Source of the DNA: Allolobophora icterica
Lineage: Eukaryota > Annelida > Clitellata > Crassiclitellata > Lumbricidae
DNA: 64,000 bases
NCBI GenBank assembly: GCA_963556255.1
Contig: OY744610.1
Coordinates: forward strand, 10,956,977-11,020,976
Reading direction: 5' to 3'
Both the position numbers and the translations under genes were made by a program. Below are positions 20,983 to 31,940 of the stretch, piece by piece (positions within the stretch are counted from its first letter, which is position 1; each line of letters opens with the position of its first letter). The notes beneath the pieces were generated by a model. That model did not search any database. It saw nothing but the letters and a program-made list of their open reading frames with translations, and was not told the origin of the DNA.

Positions 20983-22036
20983 ACCCCAAAAAAACTGCAA
21001 GAAAACGTTTTATGCTGATTTTCGGGTACATTTGGTCTGGATAAGAACATACTAAAAGTTTACCGAAATCGGACTACCGGAAGGGGTCTAATTATGGCGC
21101 CAAAAAAGATGGCCGCCAATGGGGAATGAATGACTTAAATGTACACAACTTGCTGAAATTTACAGAAGCAATTCATGTAACAATTTGCTAACAGGTGTTT
21201 CTAGACTAATTTGACCCTGCTGAAAACGAAAATCGTAGTTAGCAAGCTAGATTTTTAGCGATTGCATGGAAAACCAAGATGGCGGCCAAAATGTCGGCCA
21301 AATATCTTCAAATGGCTGTAAGTAAGGTCATGTATGTGATGGAAACATGATTTCAGTGCCTAAATTGACATTTTCTGGGTCAAGGAATGCGATGGAACTA
21401 AAGGCACATATGTAGCACTGCCAAAAAACAAAATGGAGGACAAAATGGCGGCCAAATATCTTCAAATAGCTGTAAGTAAGGTCATGTATGTGATGGAAAC
21501 ATAAATTTAGAGTCTAAATTAACATTTGCGGGGTCAAGGAATGCGATGGAACTAAAGATACGTATGTAGCACTGCCAAAAAAAAAATGGCGGACAAAATG
21601 GCGGATAGATATCTTCAAATGGCTATAAGTAAATCATGTACGTAAAGTCGTGTATGTGATGGAAATATGATTTTAGAGTCTAAATTAACATTTTCTAGGT
21701 CAAGAAATGCGATGGAACTAAGACACATAAATAGCAATGCCAAAAAACAAAATGGCGGCCAAATATCTTCAAATGGCTGTAAGTAAAGTCATGTATGTGA
21801 TGAAAACATAATTTTACAGTCTAAATCAACATTTTCGGGTACAAGGAATGCGATGGAACTAAAGACACATATATAGCACTTTCAAAAAAGCAAAATGACA
21901 GACCAAATGGCGGCCAGATATCTTCAAATGGCTATAAGTAAATCATGTATGTTAAGTCGTTTATGTGATGGAAACTTCAGCAGAGATCGAAGGTCATTTC
22001 AGATCGTGGGACCCACTACAGCAAACACCCTGTGCT
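20983..22036. repeat. Left arm of giant fold-back element
   Basis: This arm of about 1054 bp is the reverse complement of 23195-24249, with small differences only. It starts ACCCCAAAAAAACTGC. Its inner part holds five tandem units of about 154 bp, each with 'atcttcaaatggct' and 'atgtatgtgatggaaac' (units near 21301, 21455, 21608, 21762 and 21917). The last 60 bp are an inverted copy of the end of the LINE in the loop. Confidence 0.9.
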
Positions 22037-23260
22037 CGAAGACCCTTGAAAGACTAGTTTCACTTCAGCTATTCCCCTACTTTGAACAAGCTTCAGGGAC
22101 CACCATTTCACCGAAGCTGCTCTCTTATCCCTTGTGTCTGATATTTATATAGCTATTTATCACTCTCTCTCTCTCCTGGCGCTTTTTGATGTCTCATCTG
22201 CATCTGACATGGTTGACCATGAGATCTTGCTTCAGCGACTGCAACTGTCCTGTGGCCTCTCTGGTGGTCCTCGTCTTTGGTTTAAATCATACCTCTCTGA
22301 CCGCTCATAGCTGGTTGTCCTTGGTGAAACCATGACTCAGTGGACAGAGGTCGAAGTTGGTGTTCCCCAGGGTTCGGTCCCATCCTATACATCCTCTTCA
22401 TTGCTGATATCCCGTCTCTATTTACTAAACATGGGAAATGGCCATCTTAATGCAGATGATGCTCAGTCTTTGTACATGGTCCGTCAACTGATCAACTCTC
22501 CCTTGTTCGCTCCATTGACCATCTTGTCTTTGACCTTCACTACTGGATGTCGACTAACCGTCTCTGGCTCAACACTGCTAAGACTCAATCGACCTGGTCT
22601 GGGACTAAGCAGCAGCTTGCTAAACGTGACTTTCCATTGCTGACTGAGAAATTCCCTGCTTACACCTACTCTTCCGTCGTCCGCGGCTGGGGAGTCACAC
22701 TTGACTCCTCCCTGACATTCACAGATCATACCTTCAACATGACTCGCTCGCTCCTGCTTCTTTCAACTGTGGCGTCTTAGGGCCATCAGACGCTCGGTCT
22801 CACCTTCTGTCTTTACCACCGTAGTTCAGGCATTTGTCTGCTCTCGCTTGGACTCCTGCAACTCGCTATATACTCATGGGTCTCCCTAAGCAATGTCTCT
22901 CCCACTTCAATCTGTTCTAAGTGCTTTCGCTAGACTCATTGCTCGATCCCCCGCTTTGCGCATATCTTTACTTACATCCTTGATGTCCTGCACAGGCTCC
23001 CTATTGCCGCCCGCATTCGTTATTAAATCCTCGTATATAAATCCTCCTCCTTGTCTCTAAATCTCAGCACGGTACTGCCTCGAAATATCTCTCCAACTAT
23101 TTGCGAAAGCCGCTATCTGCATATCCTTCTCGCTCAATGCGCTCTGTGAATCGGCTTGATCTTGTTGTTCTCAGGTCTGAAACTGCCTTGGCCCAGCACA
23201 GGGCGTTCGCTGTAGTGGGTCCCACGATATGAAATTACCTTCGATCTCTGCTGAAGTTTC
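22037..23260 (+). pseudogene. LINE reverse transcriptase relic in the loop of the fold-back
   Basis: Plus-strand frames show F-D-V-S-S-A-S-D-M-V-D-H (RT motif A), L-W-F-K-S-Y-L-S-D-R, V-G-V-P-Q-G-S-V, a damaged A-D-D region near 22455, and the late R-A-F-A-V-V-G-P-T block near 23200-23240. Stops and frameshifts show decay. The C-terminal end continues into the right arm, and its inverted copy lies in the left arm. Confidence 0.8.
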
Positions 23261-24249
23261 CATCACATAAACGACTTGACATACATGATTTACTTATAGC
23301 CATTTGAAGATATCTGGCCGCCATTTTGTCTGTCATTTTGCTTTTTTTGAAAGTGCTATATATGTGTCTTTAGTTCCATCGCATTCCTTGTACCCGAAAA
23401 TGTTAATTTAGACTGTAAAATTATGTTTTCGTCACATACATGACTTTACTTACAGCCATTTGAAGATATTTGGCCGCCATTTTGTTTTTTGGCATTGCTA
23501 TTTATGTGTCTTAGTTCCATCGCATTTCTTGACCCAGAAAATGTTAATTTAGACTCTAAAATCATATTTCCATCACATACACGACTTTACATACATGATT
23601 TACTTATAGCCATTTGAAGATATCTATCCGCCATTTTGTCCGCCATTTTGTCTTTTGGCAGTGCTACATACGTATCTTTAGTTCCATCGCATTCCTTGAC
23701 CCCGCAAATGTTAATTTAGACTCTAAATTTATGTTTCCATCACATACATGACTTACTTACAGCTATTTGAAGATATTTGGCCGCCATTTTGTCCGCCATT
23801 TTGTTTTTTGGCAGTGCTACATATGTGCCTTTAGTTCCATCGCATTCCTTGACCCAGAAAATGTCAATTTAGGCACTGAAATCATGTTTCCATCACATAC
23901 ATGACCTTACTTACAGCCATTTGAAGATATTTGGCCGACATTTTGGCCGCCATCTTGTTTTTCCATGCAATCGCTAAAAATCTAGCTTGCTAACTTCGAT
24001 TTTCGTTTTCAGCAGGGTCAAATTAGTCTAGAAACACCTGTTAGCAAATTGTTACATGATTTGCTTCTGTAAATTTCAGCAAGTTGTGTACATTTAAGTC
24101 ATTCATTCCCATTGGCGGCCATCTTTTTTTGGCGCCATAATTAGACCCCTTCCGGTGGTCCGATTTCGGTAAACTTTTAGTATGTTCTTATCCAGACCAA
24201 ATGTACCCGAAAATCAGCATAAAACGTTTTCTTGCAGTTTTTTTAGGGT
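23195..24249. repeat. Right arm of giant fold-back element
   Basis: Reverse complement of 20983-22036, including the same five units of about 154 bp in reverse order and the terminal 'gcagtttttttagggt'. No target duplication is clear outside the arms. Arms built of tandem subrepeats recall fold-back or TU-type elements. Confidence 0.9.
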
Positions 24250-24254
24250 TCACC

Positions 24255-24418
24255 ACATTTATTTCGTACTTTGACCCTACTAAGATTAGATATTTTGGGA
24301 TCGCTGACCTGCGTATACCTGGTCAGCGATCTAAGTCTTCCTGCATCTATTCAGGAGGACAATAGTCTTCGGGCTGAAAAACAGTTGAAAATCCATTTTA
24401 GATCGTTGACCTGCGTAT
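24255..24418 (+). pseudogene. LINE C-terminal fragment, left flank of split hAT-like element
   Basis: The frame contains S-L-P-A-S-I-Q-E ... N-S-L-R-A-E-K, matching the W-N-S-L-P-A-S-I block at 27906-28010. A short hairpin (GATCGCTGACC paired with GGTCAGCGATC) lies at about 24299-24334. The last bases, TGCGTAT at 24412-24418, recur at 27906-27912. Confidence 0.6.
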
Positions 24419-24691
24419 TAGGGTGGATCGAAAGTACATGGGAAAAAAAATTTTCTTTCCTAACTATATTTAATAGTGGGCAAAAGTTGCCTATTGGTAT
24501 GACAAACACACAGTAAAAATTTGGAAATTATTGTGCATCATCTTGAGGGTCCCCAAAGACTTTGAAATTTTGAAATATGGGCAATATTATGGATTATCGT
24601 GAATCACCAGATGTAACGTATTAACAAACCATAGAATACATTTTTATGCCTAACTCAAGTACAAAAATGTTAATTCTCCACAACGTTTAGG

Positions 24692-25557
24692 TTACATTAC
24701 ACGATAATCGGATTTTGTATGAAATTTTGGCATTATCAATCGAGATTCTAGCCGCGATCGGATAAACCCATCTCGCGATTTTGCGCCACAAACCGCTGCT
24801 GATGATTCAGTAACCAACTTGACGCAGCGTTCCACAGCCTGCGTATGACAAGGTAACTTAGAAAAGTTAGCTATGGGTGGTTCACCGCTCGTCACGAATA
24901 GCTTTAGATGTTCCTCCGGAAGGTCAGTCGTCAGTGGTGGTTCCGTTATGTGTAAGTTTTGCCAGTTGATCAAGTCATAGACCTCACGTGCGTCAAACCT
25001 GAGTTCTGGTACTTTGAATTGTCGCACAACTGATGTTTGAGTTGACGAACGCGCCTTCAGAATGCGACGAATTCCGAGCTCGCGTACATGCTGACGATCG
25101 TCTGTTATCATGGACAGAAGTAGGTTTTCAGGATGAGCAAAATATGCATTCCGCTGTATTACAGGATCGACAATACGCTTCTGTTCAACTGAAAGATAAC
25201 GGGAAAGCTGGATGGAACGGAGCAAATGTCTTGCACCATCTTTGCACGACGGCTTAGTCTTGATGCTGAACCACATCGGTGCATATACCTTCACAATGTA
25301 TGTTGCAAGAATCTGCAAGTTGTCTGATGGTGCAGCTGTTGCGATGTACAAACGGAGAAGTCGATTCGCAGTTGTAAGCCACCTTGAATGATTCAATTTT
25401 CCAGGGTTTCGTTTGGATAAGTCATGTGAGCAGTGACCCTCAGAAACAGCGTTGGTTATTTCCCACAGATATTTCTGGTCTGTACTTAGTTCCTTTAAGT
25501 TGACATTTGGCAAGTCAGCATTTATTTTGACATAGTTTGTCACCGGTAACTGTTCAC
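24692..25557 (-). pseudogene. hAT-like transposase, C-terminal half
   Basis: Open over about 288 codons. It reads L-P-V-T-N-Y-V ... L-S-T-D-Q-K-Y-L-W-E ... H-S-R-W-L-T-T-A-N-R-L-L-R-L-Y ... Y-A-P-M-W-F-S-I-K-T-K-P-S-C-K-D-G and ends with C-H-T-Q-A-V-E-R-C-V-K-L-V-T-E-S-S and R-D-G-F-I-R-S-R. I know this set of blocks from a transposase-like family spread through invertebrate genomes; I cannot name its superfamily with certainty. The frame runs on to 25609, but the extra N-terminal codons translate the terminal repeat of the flipped half. It has no start of its own. Confidence 0.75.
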
Positions 25558-26071
25558 TAGGGTGGATCGAAAAAAAAATTTTTTCGTATCGATTGTTAAT
25601 AGTGACCAAAAGTTGCCTTTAGTATACGTAAATAACTGTGTAAAATTATTTTAAATTTGGACAACATCTTGAGGGTCCCCAACGAGGTCAAAAATCGTCT
25701 GTGCTGGAATAGCAAAAAGAAACGGTTCACGGGCAATTTTTAACTAAATTCTGCTCATTCCTTGCAATTGTTGCATTGTGTGACAGCTGGAATACTCCAG
25801 ATCTATTAGAATCTGTTTGGTTAGCACTTAGTGTATTGTACTACTTTTATATCTACTACTATTATATAGATCTATGCTATTTATTTCTTGTCTTTGGTAT
25901 CTTTTCTGCGTGAGTGATAATATGTGAATTTACAAAGGGCAGACGGCGGACGCCATAGTTTGATGATCAATGATTATAGTTTTTTTATTTTCTAAAAACG
26001 TTTAATCGGTTTAAGTTGAACGACTGTTTTGTCGTAACCGTCAAGCAGTTTCAGGTACGGACATTTCTCTC

Positions 26072-27903
26072 ATGCCTAGAATGGCCTCTAGTCAGAAACC
26101 CCATACGAGGAAAATGACAATGTGTCCAGTCTTTGGCGCACCAAAGGAACTATCTGACACGTCTTACCAACCTATGAAAGTGTAATGAAATGTTATATGC
26201 TACTGAAACATCAGCTAAAATCAAGTGATGCCTTAAAGGAGCCAACGGTTGCGTACATTTCACAGGGTATACATCAATAAGGTCGCGCACATAAGGTCGC
26301 GCACAAAAGGTCGCGCACAAAAGGTCGCGACACAAAAGATCGCAGCGTCATAAGATCGCGACACAAAAGATCGCAGGGTAGGCGAAAGTCAGCATCCCGC
26401 TTCTAGTTTAATTTATATTTTAGTCACTGATTCCACTTCTAGTTTAATTTATATTTTAATTGATCCCGCTTCTAATTTTAGTTATATTTTAGTCATTGAT
26501 CCCGCTTCTAGTTTATTTTATATTTTAATCGTTTAGTTCTTGAATGTGTACCCTGCGATCTTTTGTGTTGCGATCTTATTACTCTGCGATCTTTTGTGTC
26601 GCGACCTTTTGTGCGCGACCTTTTGTGCGCGATCTTTTGTGCGCGATCTTATTGACCTAAACCATTTCACAGCAGTTAGCAGCCAAAGTTGAACAGATCT
26701 GGGTAAAAGCTTCAATACCAATTGTATCACATGCTCGAGTTCTGCAGCTCATTCGTGCTTACCATGACAAGTATATGAAGCTAATAAAACCTCTGAAGGG
26801 TCGGCAGACAGATGAAAAGTACCAAACTAAACTGCGTTCTTTCAGGGATGAAAGCAAAAATAAACTGTTTGATATTGCCGCATGCAAGTGCGTATTTTCG
26901 TCGTGTGTCTGCGAAAAAACACGCAAAGTTCCTGCAGCAGAGCAGACATTTCTTCTTGATCAGAGAAATCTTCGTCTTATGTGCATTGGCAGTGTTGACA
27001 AAATTACATCAGAAAAACTGGAACAGAGACAGAAGAGGAAGGCTTTAGTAGCGAGACGAATGCACACATATAAGAAATCGAGATGTGTAGAGAAGACTGA
27101 GGCTAATTTTACGTTTGACTCAGAAGATAATGCAAGCTCAGAGGGTGAAAACTGCAAGAACTGTGATGAGTATGAGCCCCTTGAGACTAAGAATGCGATT
27201 GAAAAGTCCCAATGTGGTGAGTCGATAGCGGTGCCTATCGCAGTTACGCAACGTCAAACGTTTTCAGCTTTGGCAATGGCCTGTGACAGGCATGGAATCT
27301 CAGACCGGGCTGCAGCTGCAGTGGCGTCAGCCGTTCTACAGGATATTGGTATCATCACAAAAGCAGACTCATCGAATGTAATAGATAGAAACAAAGTCAG
27401 ACGAGAACGAATCAGGAAGCGAGTTGAGTTGCAAACATGCCACAGGCAGGAAGCTTTGTTGGGTCTTTTCTTTGACGGGCGAAAAGACAAAACTATGATC
27501 ATTAGAAAAGAAGGATCACGTTTTCATCGAAGATATGTTACAGAGAAACAATTTGACTTTGATCAGTGAACCAGGCTCTGTGTACCTTGGCCACGTTACA
27601 CCCAAAGCTGGTGCGGCTGAGTGCTTGAAATCAAGCATTGTTGAGTACCTGAGTGAAAACCACATATCTGTCGAAAAGTTGGTTGCAGTTGGATGCGACG
27701 GGACTAATGTCAACATGGGAAGAGTTGGTGGAGCTATTAAGCTGTTGGAACAAGAACTGAGCAAACCGCTACAGTGGCTTATCTGCATGCTTCATGGTAA
27801 TGAACTTCCTCTGCGACACTTACTGCATAATCTTGATGGAACAACATCTGGTCCACGTGCATTTTCCGGTCCACTTGGTAAACGCTTATCAGCGTGTGAA
27901 CAC
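26072..27903 (+). pseudogene. hAT-like transposase, N-terminal half
   Basis: ATG at 26072 opens M-P-R-M-A-S-S. A one-base shift near 26163 leads to the frame Y-E-S-V-M-K ... A-Y-I-S-Q, interrupted by the MITE at 26266 and resuming exactly at Q-L-A-A-K-V-E after 26672. The core (27441-27900) has L-F-F-D-G-R-K-D, V-G-C-D-G-T-N-V-N and, 30 residues later, C-M-L-H: an Asp, Asp, C-x-x-H order like hAT RNase-H folds. A second frameshift lies at about 27540-27560. The half ends R-L-S-A-C-E, directly complementary to the start of the minus-strand half. Not functional as it stands. Confidence 0.75.
26256..26672. mobile_element. Mutator-like MITE with subrepeat inverted ends and 10-bp target duplication
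   Basis: The element (26266-26662, 397 bp) is flanked by CATTTCACAG at 26256-26265 and 26663-26672. Its ends are inverted arrays of a roughly 14-bp unit (aaaaGGTCGCGCAC and variants), starting TCAATAAG. The centre holds four tandem units of about 35 bp (atcccgcttctag...). Removing it with one copy of the duplication restores the transposase reading frame, which proves insertion. A 9-10 bp duplication fits Mutator-like elements. Confidence 0.85.
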
Positions 27904-27905
27904 AG

Positions 27906-28010
27906 TGCGTATACCTGGAACAGTCTTCCTGCATCTATTCCGAAGGCCAATAGTCTTCGTGTTGAAAAAAAAGAAAATCAATTTACAATGTAGGTCTAAC
28001 TCTTACAATT
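27906..28010 (+). pseudogene. LINE C-terminal fragment, right flank of split hAT-like element
   Basis: The frame Y-T-W-N-S-L-P-A-S-I-P-K-A-N-S-L-R-V-E-K-K is the W-N-x-L-P block of L2/CR1-like LINEs. It starts with TGCGTATA, matching the left flank of the transposon at 24412. Confidence 0.65.
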
Positions 28011-28157
28011 ACCGCTTTTTGACAATTAACATTTTAAGAACGACTGATCCGAGGCGCTATCGAACAAACGACGGAAATCCAGGATCTTAATAAGTGATTT
28101 TCAAGCGCTTACAGTAGAAGCAAAGGAAGATCACGAAAGTAGTTAATTATAGGTTTT

Positions 28158-28325
28158 AATGAGACCAGTATTTAGCGTCCGAGGGTTACTATGAGACCAA
28201 TAGATAGCGTCCGAGGGTTACTATGAGCCCAGCCCCTAGCGTCTGAGGGTTACTATGATACCAGCCCCTTGCGTTCCAGGGTTACTATGAGACCAACAGA
28301 TAGCGTCTGAGTGTTACTATGAAAT
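28158..28325. repeat. 32-bp minisatellite, five units
   Basis: Five units with the core 'gcgtccgagggttactatga'; the ggg/gtg of each lies at 28183, 28215, 28247, 28279 and 28311, a strict 32-bp period. Confidence 0.9.
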
Positions 28326-28600
28326 ACTGTAATTAGTAGCTCCCATTTACCACACTGCACCTCGACCCTCGAACGATCTTCATCCGGAATTACGAAAATT
28401 CTCAGATCATAATGCCAATATAGTCGATCACCCACAATCACCTGTCTCGATCTCCTCTATCCGAAACCCTTCTGTCTTTCCTCTCCAGACCAATAAAAAC
28501 CTTCAGAAATCGCCACTCTCGGGTCCATCCACTCCTCCGAATTCCAAACGAAACCCGCCTCATCTTTCTCATGTTTTTTTTAGATGTGTGACGTGATGTT
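28326..28600. repeat. Dispersed repeat related to 59260-59500
   Basis: The words 'cacctcgaccct', 'cgatcttc' and 'ctctccagac' occur in the same order near 59265-59400. It may be part of a LINE or SINE body. No coding potential seen. Confidence 0.4.
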
Positions 28601-28720
28601 CGCCTTGCATGGCTGCCGTATACAGTTAAATTCGACTCCTGTAATAACTTGTGATCATCCGTTCATACTGATTTGTAATCATATTGCGTTATTGTCAGTT
28701 TGAAAATATTAAACCAAAAT
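28601..28720 (+). repeat. Degenerate SINE 3' half
   Basis: The stretch from 'cttgcatggctgcc' to 'tgcgttattgtcagtttgaa' follows the 3' half of the SINE copies at 29455-29735 and 30146-30395, with many substitutions. Confidence 0.55.
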
Positions 28721-28769
28721 ATTAAAATTAAAATTACTTGTAACGAAAACACAAGGTACTTATAAAACT

Positions 28770-29156
<387 letters not shown>

Positions 29157-29182
<26 letters not shown>

Positions 29183-29219
29183 GACAACTAAACTATATTA
29201 AACAGATAGTATACAGAAG

Positions 29220-29294
<75 letters not shown>
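29157..29294. repeat. (AT)n tracts enclosing an inverted LINE piece
   Basis: Two AT tracts (29157-29181 and 29223-29294) surround 29182-29222, which is the reverse complement of 29009-29050 in the adjoining LINE end. Confidence 0.85.
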
Positions 29295-29454
29295 GGAAAT
29301 TAGCGTGAGATTTAGAGCTGATGTGCGTTGTGTTTGCAGCTGCTCATAGCAAATCTGGAGCATAGCCAAAGTTACGGAAGGCGGCTAGAATTGGTCTGCC
29401 AAAGACCTGGATACGACTAACGACACAAGCACCTCAAGTCAGAAGGTGGAACAT

Positions 29455-29735
29455 ATCATACCAACCAATCACATATGAATAGACCTCTTGGGCTGCATAA
29501 TTTAAAGTGCTGTAGTTTTCTGAGGGGGAATAGAGTAACACTGGTAACACTCATGGCCAGGAGAGCACCAGGAGAGCAACAGTACGCGGTTCGATTCCCG
29601 CGGAAGCCTTGTATGGCTGCCATAACGTGTGTTTAGTTAAGATAATATTGATAATTATACTGTCATGTCTCAATGTAATCTTACTGCGCTTGTCGGTTTG
29701 AATTAACAAAGAAAAAGATTATTATTATTTATTAC
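29455..29735 (+). repeat. tRNA-derived SINE, copy A
   Basis: The head has box A-like 'agagtaacactggtaacact' and box B-like 'gcggttcgattcccgcg'. The body ends 'ttgtcggtttgaat' with an A/T-rich AAGATTATTATT tail. It matches the reverse complement of 30146-30395 almost throughout. Confidence 0.8.
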
Positions 29736-30145
29736 AATACATAGCATACACTGACCCTAACCCTAAGCCCTAACCGACCATCAGGACGCCTTCTCTGACC
29801 CTAACCGACCCTCACGATGCAAAAATTAAATTTATTCAGGCGACATGCTTTAGTCCCTGGGTTTGCGCGAACGTGGGGGGCGTGAACGCTTGCACTACGA
29901 AATAACTTGGAGATTATAAAGTTTTGTGAGTCGGTATACCTGGCAGATAAAAGTTTAAATTGACAAAAGTGCGGCCTCAAGGTAAAATTAGCCACTAACT
30001 CTTATGAAGAAACTGTTTTTTTCTTGGCAACATTGTCAAGTAGTCCTAAACTTCGACATGTCCGACGTCGAAGCTGTCGCTAGTACGCATGCGCGACTTG
30101 ACTTTAACGCATTAAGAAAACTAGGTGAAATAAGAAAACTATGTG
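29736..30145. other. Unassigned; short telomere-like motif
   Basis: Two or three CCCTAA-like units (29755-29775 and near 29800) are too few and too irregular to be a telomeric tract. Nothing else seen. Confidence 0.45.
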
Positions 30146-30395
30146 AAATTATAATAATAGTCTTTTTTTCTTTATTTATTCAAATCGACAAGCGCAGTAA
30201 TGTTACATTGAGACATGACAGTACAATTATCACTATCTTAACTAATACTTGTTATGGGAGCCATGCAAGGGGCCCGCCCGATGGGGTTGGGGGAATCGAA
30301 CCGCGTACTGCTGCTCTCCTGGCCATGAGTGTTACCATTACTCTACCATTACTGCGACCCAAGAGATCTATTTCACATGTGATTGGTTTGGTATA
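30146..30395 (-). repeat. tRNA-derived SINE, copy B
   Basis: Reverse complement of copy A, with box B 'gcggttcgattcccccaacc' and the same 3' body. The AT-rich tail lies at its left end. The two copies form an inverted pair about 400 bp apart. Confidence 0.8.
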
Positions 30396-30575
30396 ATACA
30401 GACTTGTTGTCCTCGAGACCAAGATCTTGGTCTCGAGTGCACTCGAGTTCGTTTTAAAAAGTCTTGGTCTTGGTCTTGAGATCAAAAGTCTTGGTCTTGG
30501 TCTTGAGACCAAAAGTCTTGGTCTTTTTGTTGAGGTTCAAAGTCTTGGTCTTCTCGCAAGACGAGACCAAGACCG
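30396..30575. repeat. 'AGTCTTGGTCTTG' short-period repeat
   Basis: At least six copies of GTCTTGGTCTTGAGA-like words, with inverted versions at both ends (tcctcgagaccaagatc and gcaagacgagaccaagacc), so the block is probably a small MITE with a repetitive centre. Confidence 0.7.
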
Positions 30576-30815
30576 GCTGTCATTTAGCAAAACTCAAGAA
30601 TTTAAAAATTCATCAAGCCTGTTCGCATCATAGCCTACGACAAATACCTACGGACGGATGCAAGTCTTCTTGATCAGGAAACCCATCGGCAACAGCAGCA
30701 GTTATAAATGCTGTATCTAGAAGCCGTGCCGAGACTTTTTCTGAAGCCAGACGGTCTGATAAACCGCGCCTCAGATTCGCATTTCTGTGTGACTTTGCGC
30801 GCGTTAAAAATGTTT

Positions 30816-30817
<2 letters not shown>
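30576..30817. other. Unassigned stretch before (AAT)n
   Basis: No recognised feature. It may be the body of an element whose (AAT)n tail follows, as at 61870-63242. Confidence 0.35.
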
Positions 30818-30848
<31 letters not shown>

Positions 30849-30870
30849 TAATAATAATAATAATAATAAT

Positions 30871-30964
<94 letters not shown>

Positions 30965-30980
30965 GTAATAATAATAGAAT
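30818..30980. repeat. (AAT)n microsatellite
   Basis: About 50 AAT units with a few interruptions. Open frames over it are artefacts. Confidence 0.95.
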
Positions 30981-31589
30981 ACAAAGGAGGCATAATGCAA
31001 TATGATCGAATGCAAAGCGAAGCAAAACAACAGATAAAGCATTACACTGAAGTTATACAAAGTCAGATGACAGTTATTCTAATAATCCATAAATCTCATG
31101 ACAATAGTCAGGAAAACCCACAAGTAGGCTACATGTTTCATTTCATCGTTGAGATATCATCGGAAAGAACTCAGTTCACTCCGTCGGTCTCTTCAAGGTA
31201 ACGATGGATAACTTTTTATTGTAAGAAATAATCCAATGCATTAGTTGATGGGTAGGGCCTAGTTATCTACCTCCATTTAAGTGAGACATGTTACAGATTT
31301 TTGTTGTCTGTGTTTGAAAACAACTTCATGTAGAACAATGCAAAAGATCCTATGATATCGTGCTTTCGTCGACACTTTAAGGTCAATTAAAATTGTCCTA
31401 CTTGAAAACCTTCTTGCCTATAATTATAAACAAACGAAAGTTAATTAACAGCAACAGAAAATGGTTGCCATTTTGGAGGCCTACCTTTTGTTACCTTCCT
31501 TCAGCATTTCATTACGAAAATCTTCCAGTTTTAAATCGCCTAGCCTTAATATCTCTTAGGATAGATTATTATGCTTAATACAACGGAAT
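30981..31589. other. Unassigned stretch
   Basis: Nothing recognised. Confidence 0.45.
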
Positions 31590-31940
31590 TTAAATTGATG
31601 GTTTTTTTACCATGACGTTGAATTTCTTATGTAAGCCCTAGGCTATTGACAATTCGTCTAAAATATCTTCGGCTTTGCTTGCGCTCGCGGCACGTAGGCC
31701 TCTGAGATGCAGATTCTGGTTGCGCCAATGCCAGTGGCTGTTGTAGCCTATTTTTTATGGCTCCGAATCGTGCTTTTTCAATGACGAAGCTTACGCCTGC
31801 TCCCCAGAACTCCCTCTGATACGTTCTATACTAGACTGAAAACTGTTCTTCTGGCTGTGCTGGAGTCGCGAGCACCTCGCAGTAACCCTCTTGAAGAGGT
31901 GCTGTATAAATACTATATAAATAAGTGAATGAATGAGTCG
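31590..31940 (+). mobile_element. Repeat shared with 3680-3840, then a LINE 3' end
   Basis: 31590-31770 matches 3680-3840 in word order. The following part ends 'ctcttgaagaggtgctgtataaatac' with a GAATGAATGA tail at about 31925-31940, a LINE 3' terminus also seen at 45125-45210. Confidence 0.55.

Larger units (their letters stand above)
24420..27903. mobile_element. hAT-like transposon split by an internal inversion
   Basis: The left end AGGGTGGATCG at 24420 is followed by the C-terminal half of a transposase on the minus strand. At 25559 a second AGGGTGGATCG terminus begins in the same orientation and leads into the N-terminal half on the plus strand. The N half ends and the C half begins at the same codon, sharing GTGAACA. 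The outer flanks share TGCGTAT (24412-24418 and 27906-27912). One element with its N-terminal half flipped explains all of this better than two insertions. Confidence 0.7.

Noticed and set aside
24692..27993. Two independent transposon insertions side by side
   Set aside because: The halves are exactly complementary at one codon and the outer flanks share a target-like word, so one rearranged element is simpler; not fully excluded.
29755..29815. Interstitial telomere repeat
   Set aside because: Only two or three irregular CCCTAA units.
30628..31060. Frames with poly-Ile, poly-Tyr or poly-Leu (also at 58730-59176, 61212-61523 and 62761-63254)
   Set aside because: Translations of (AAT)n tracts.
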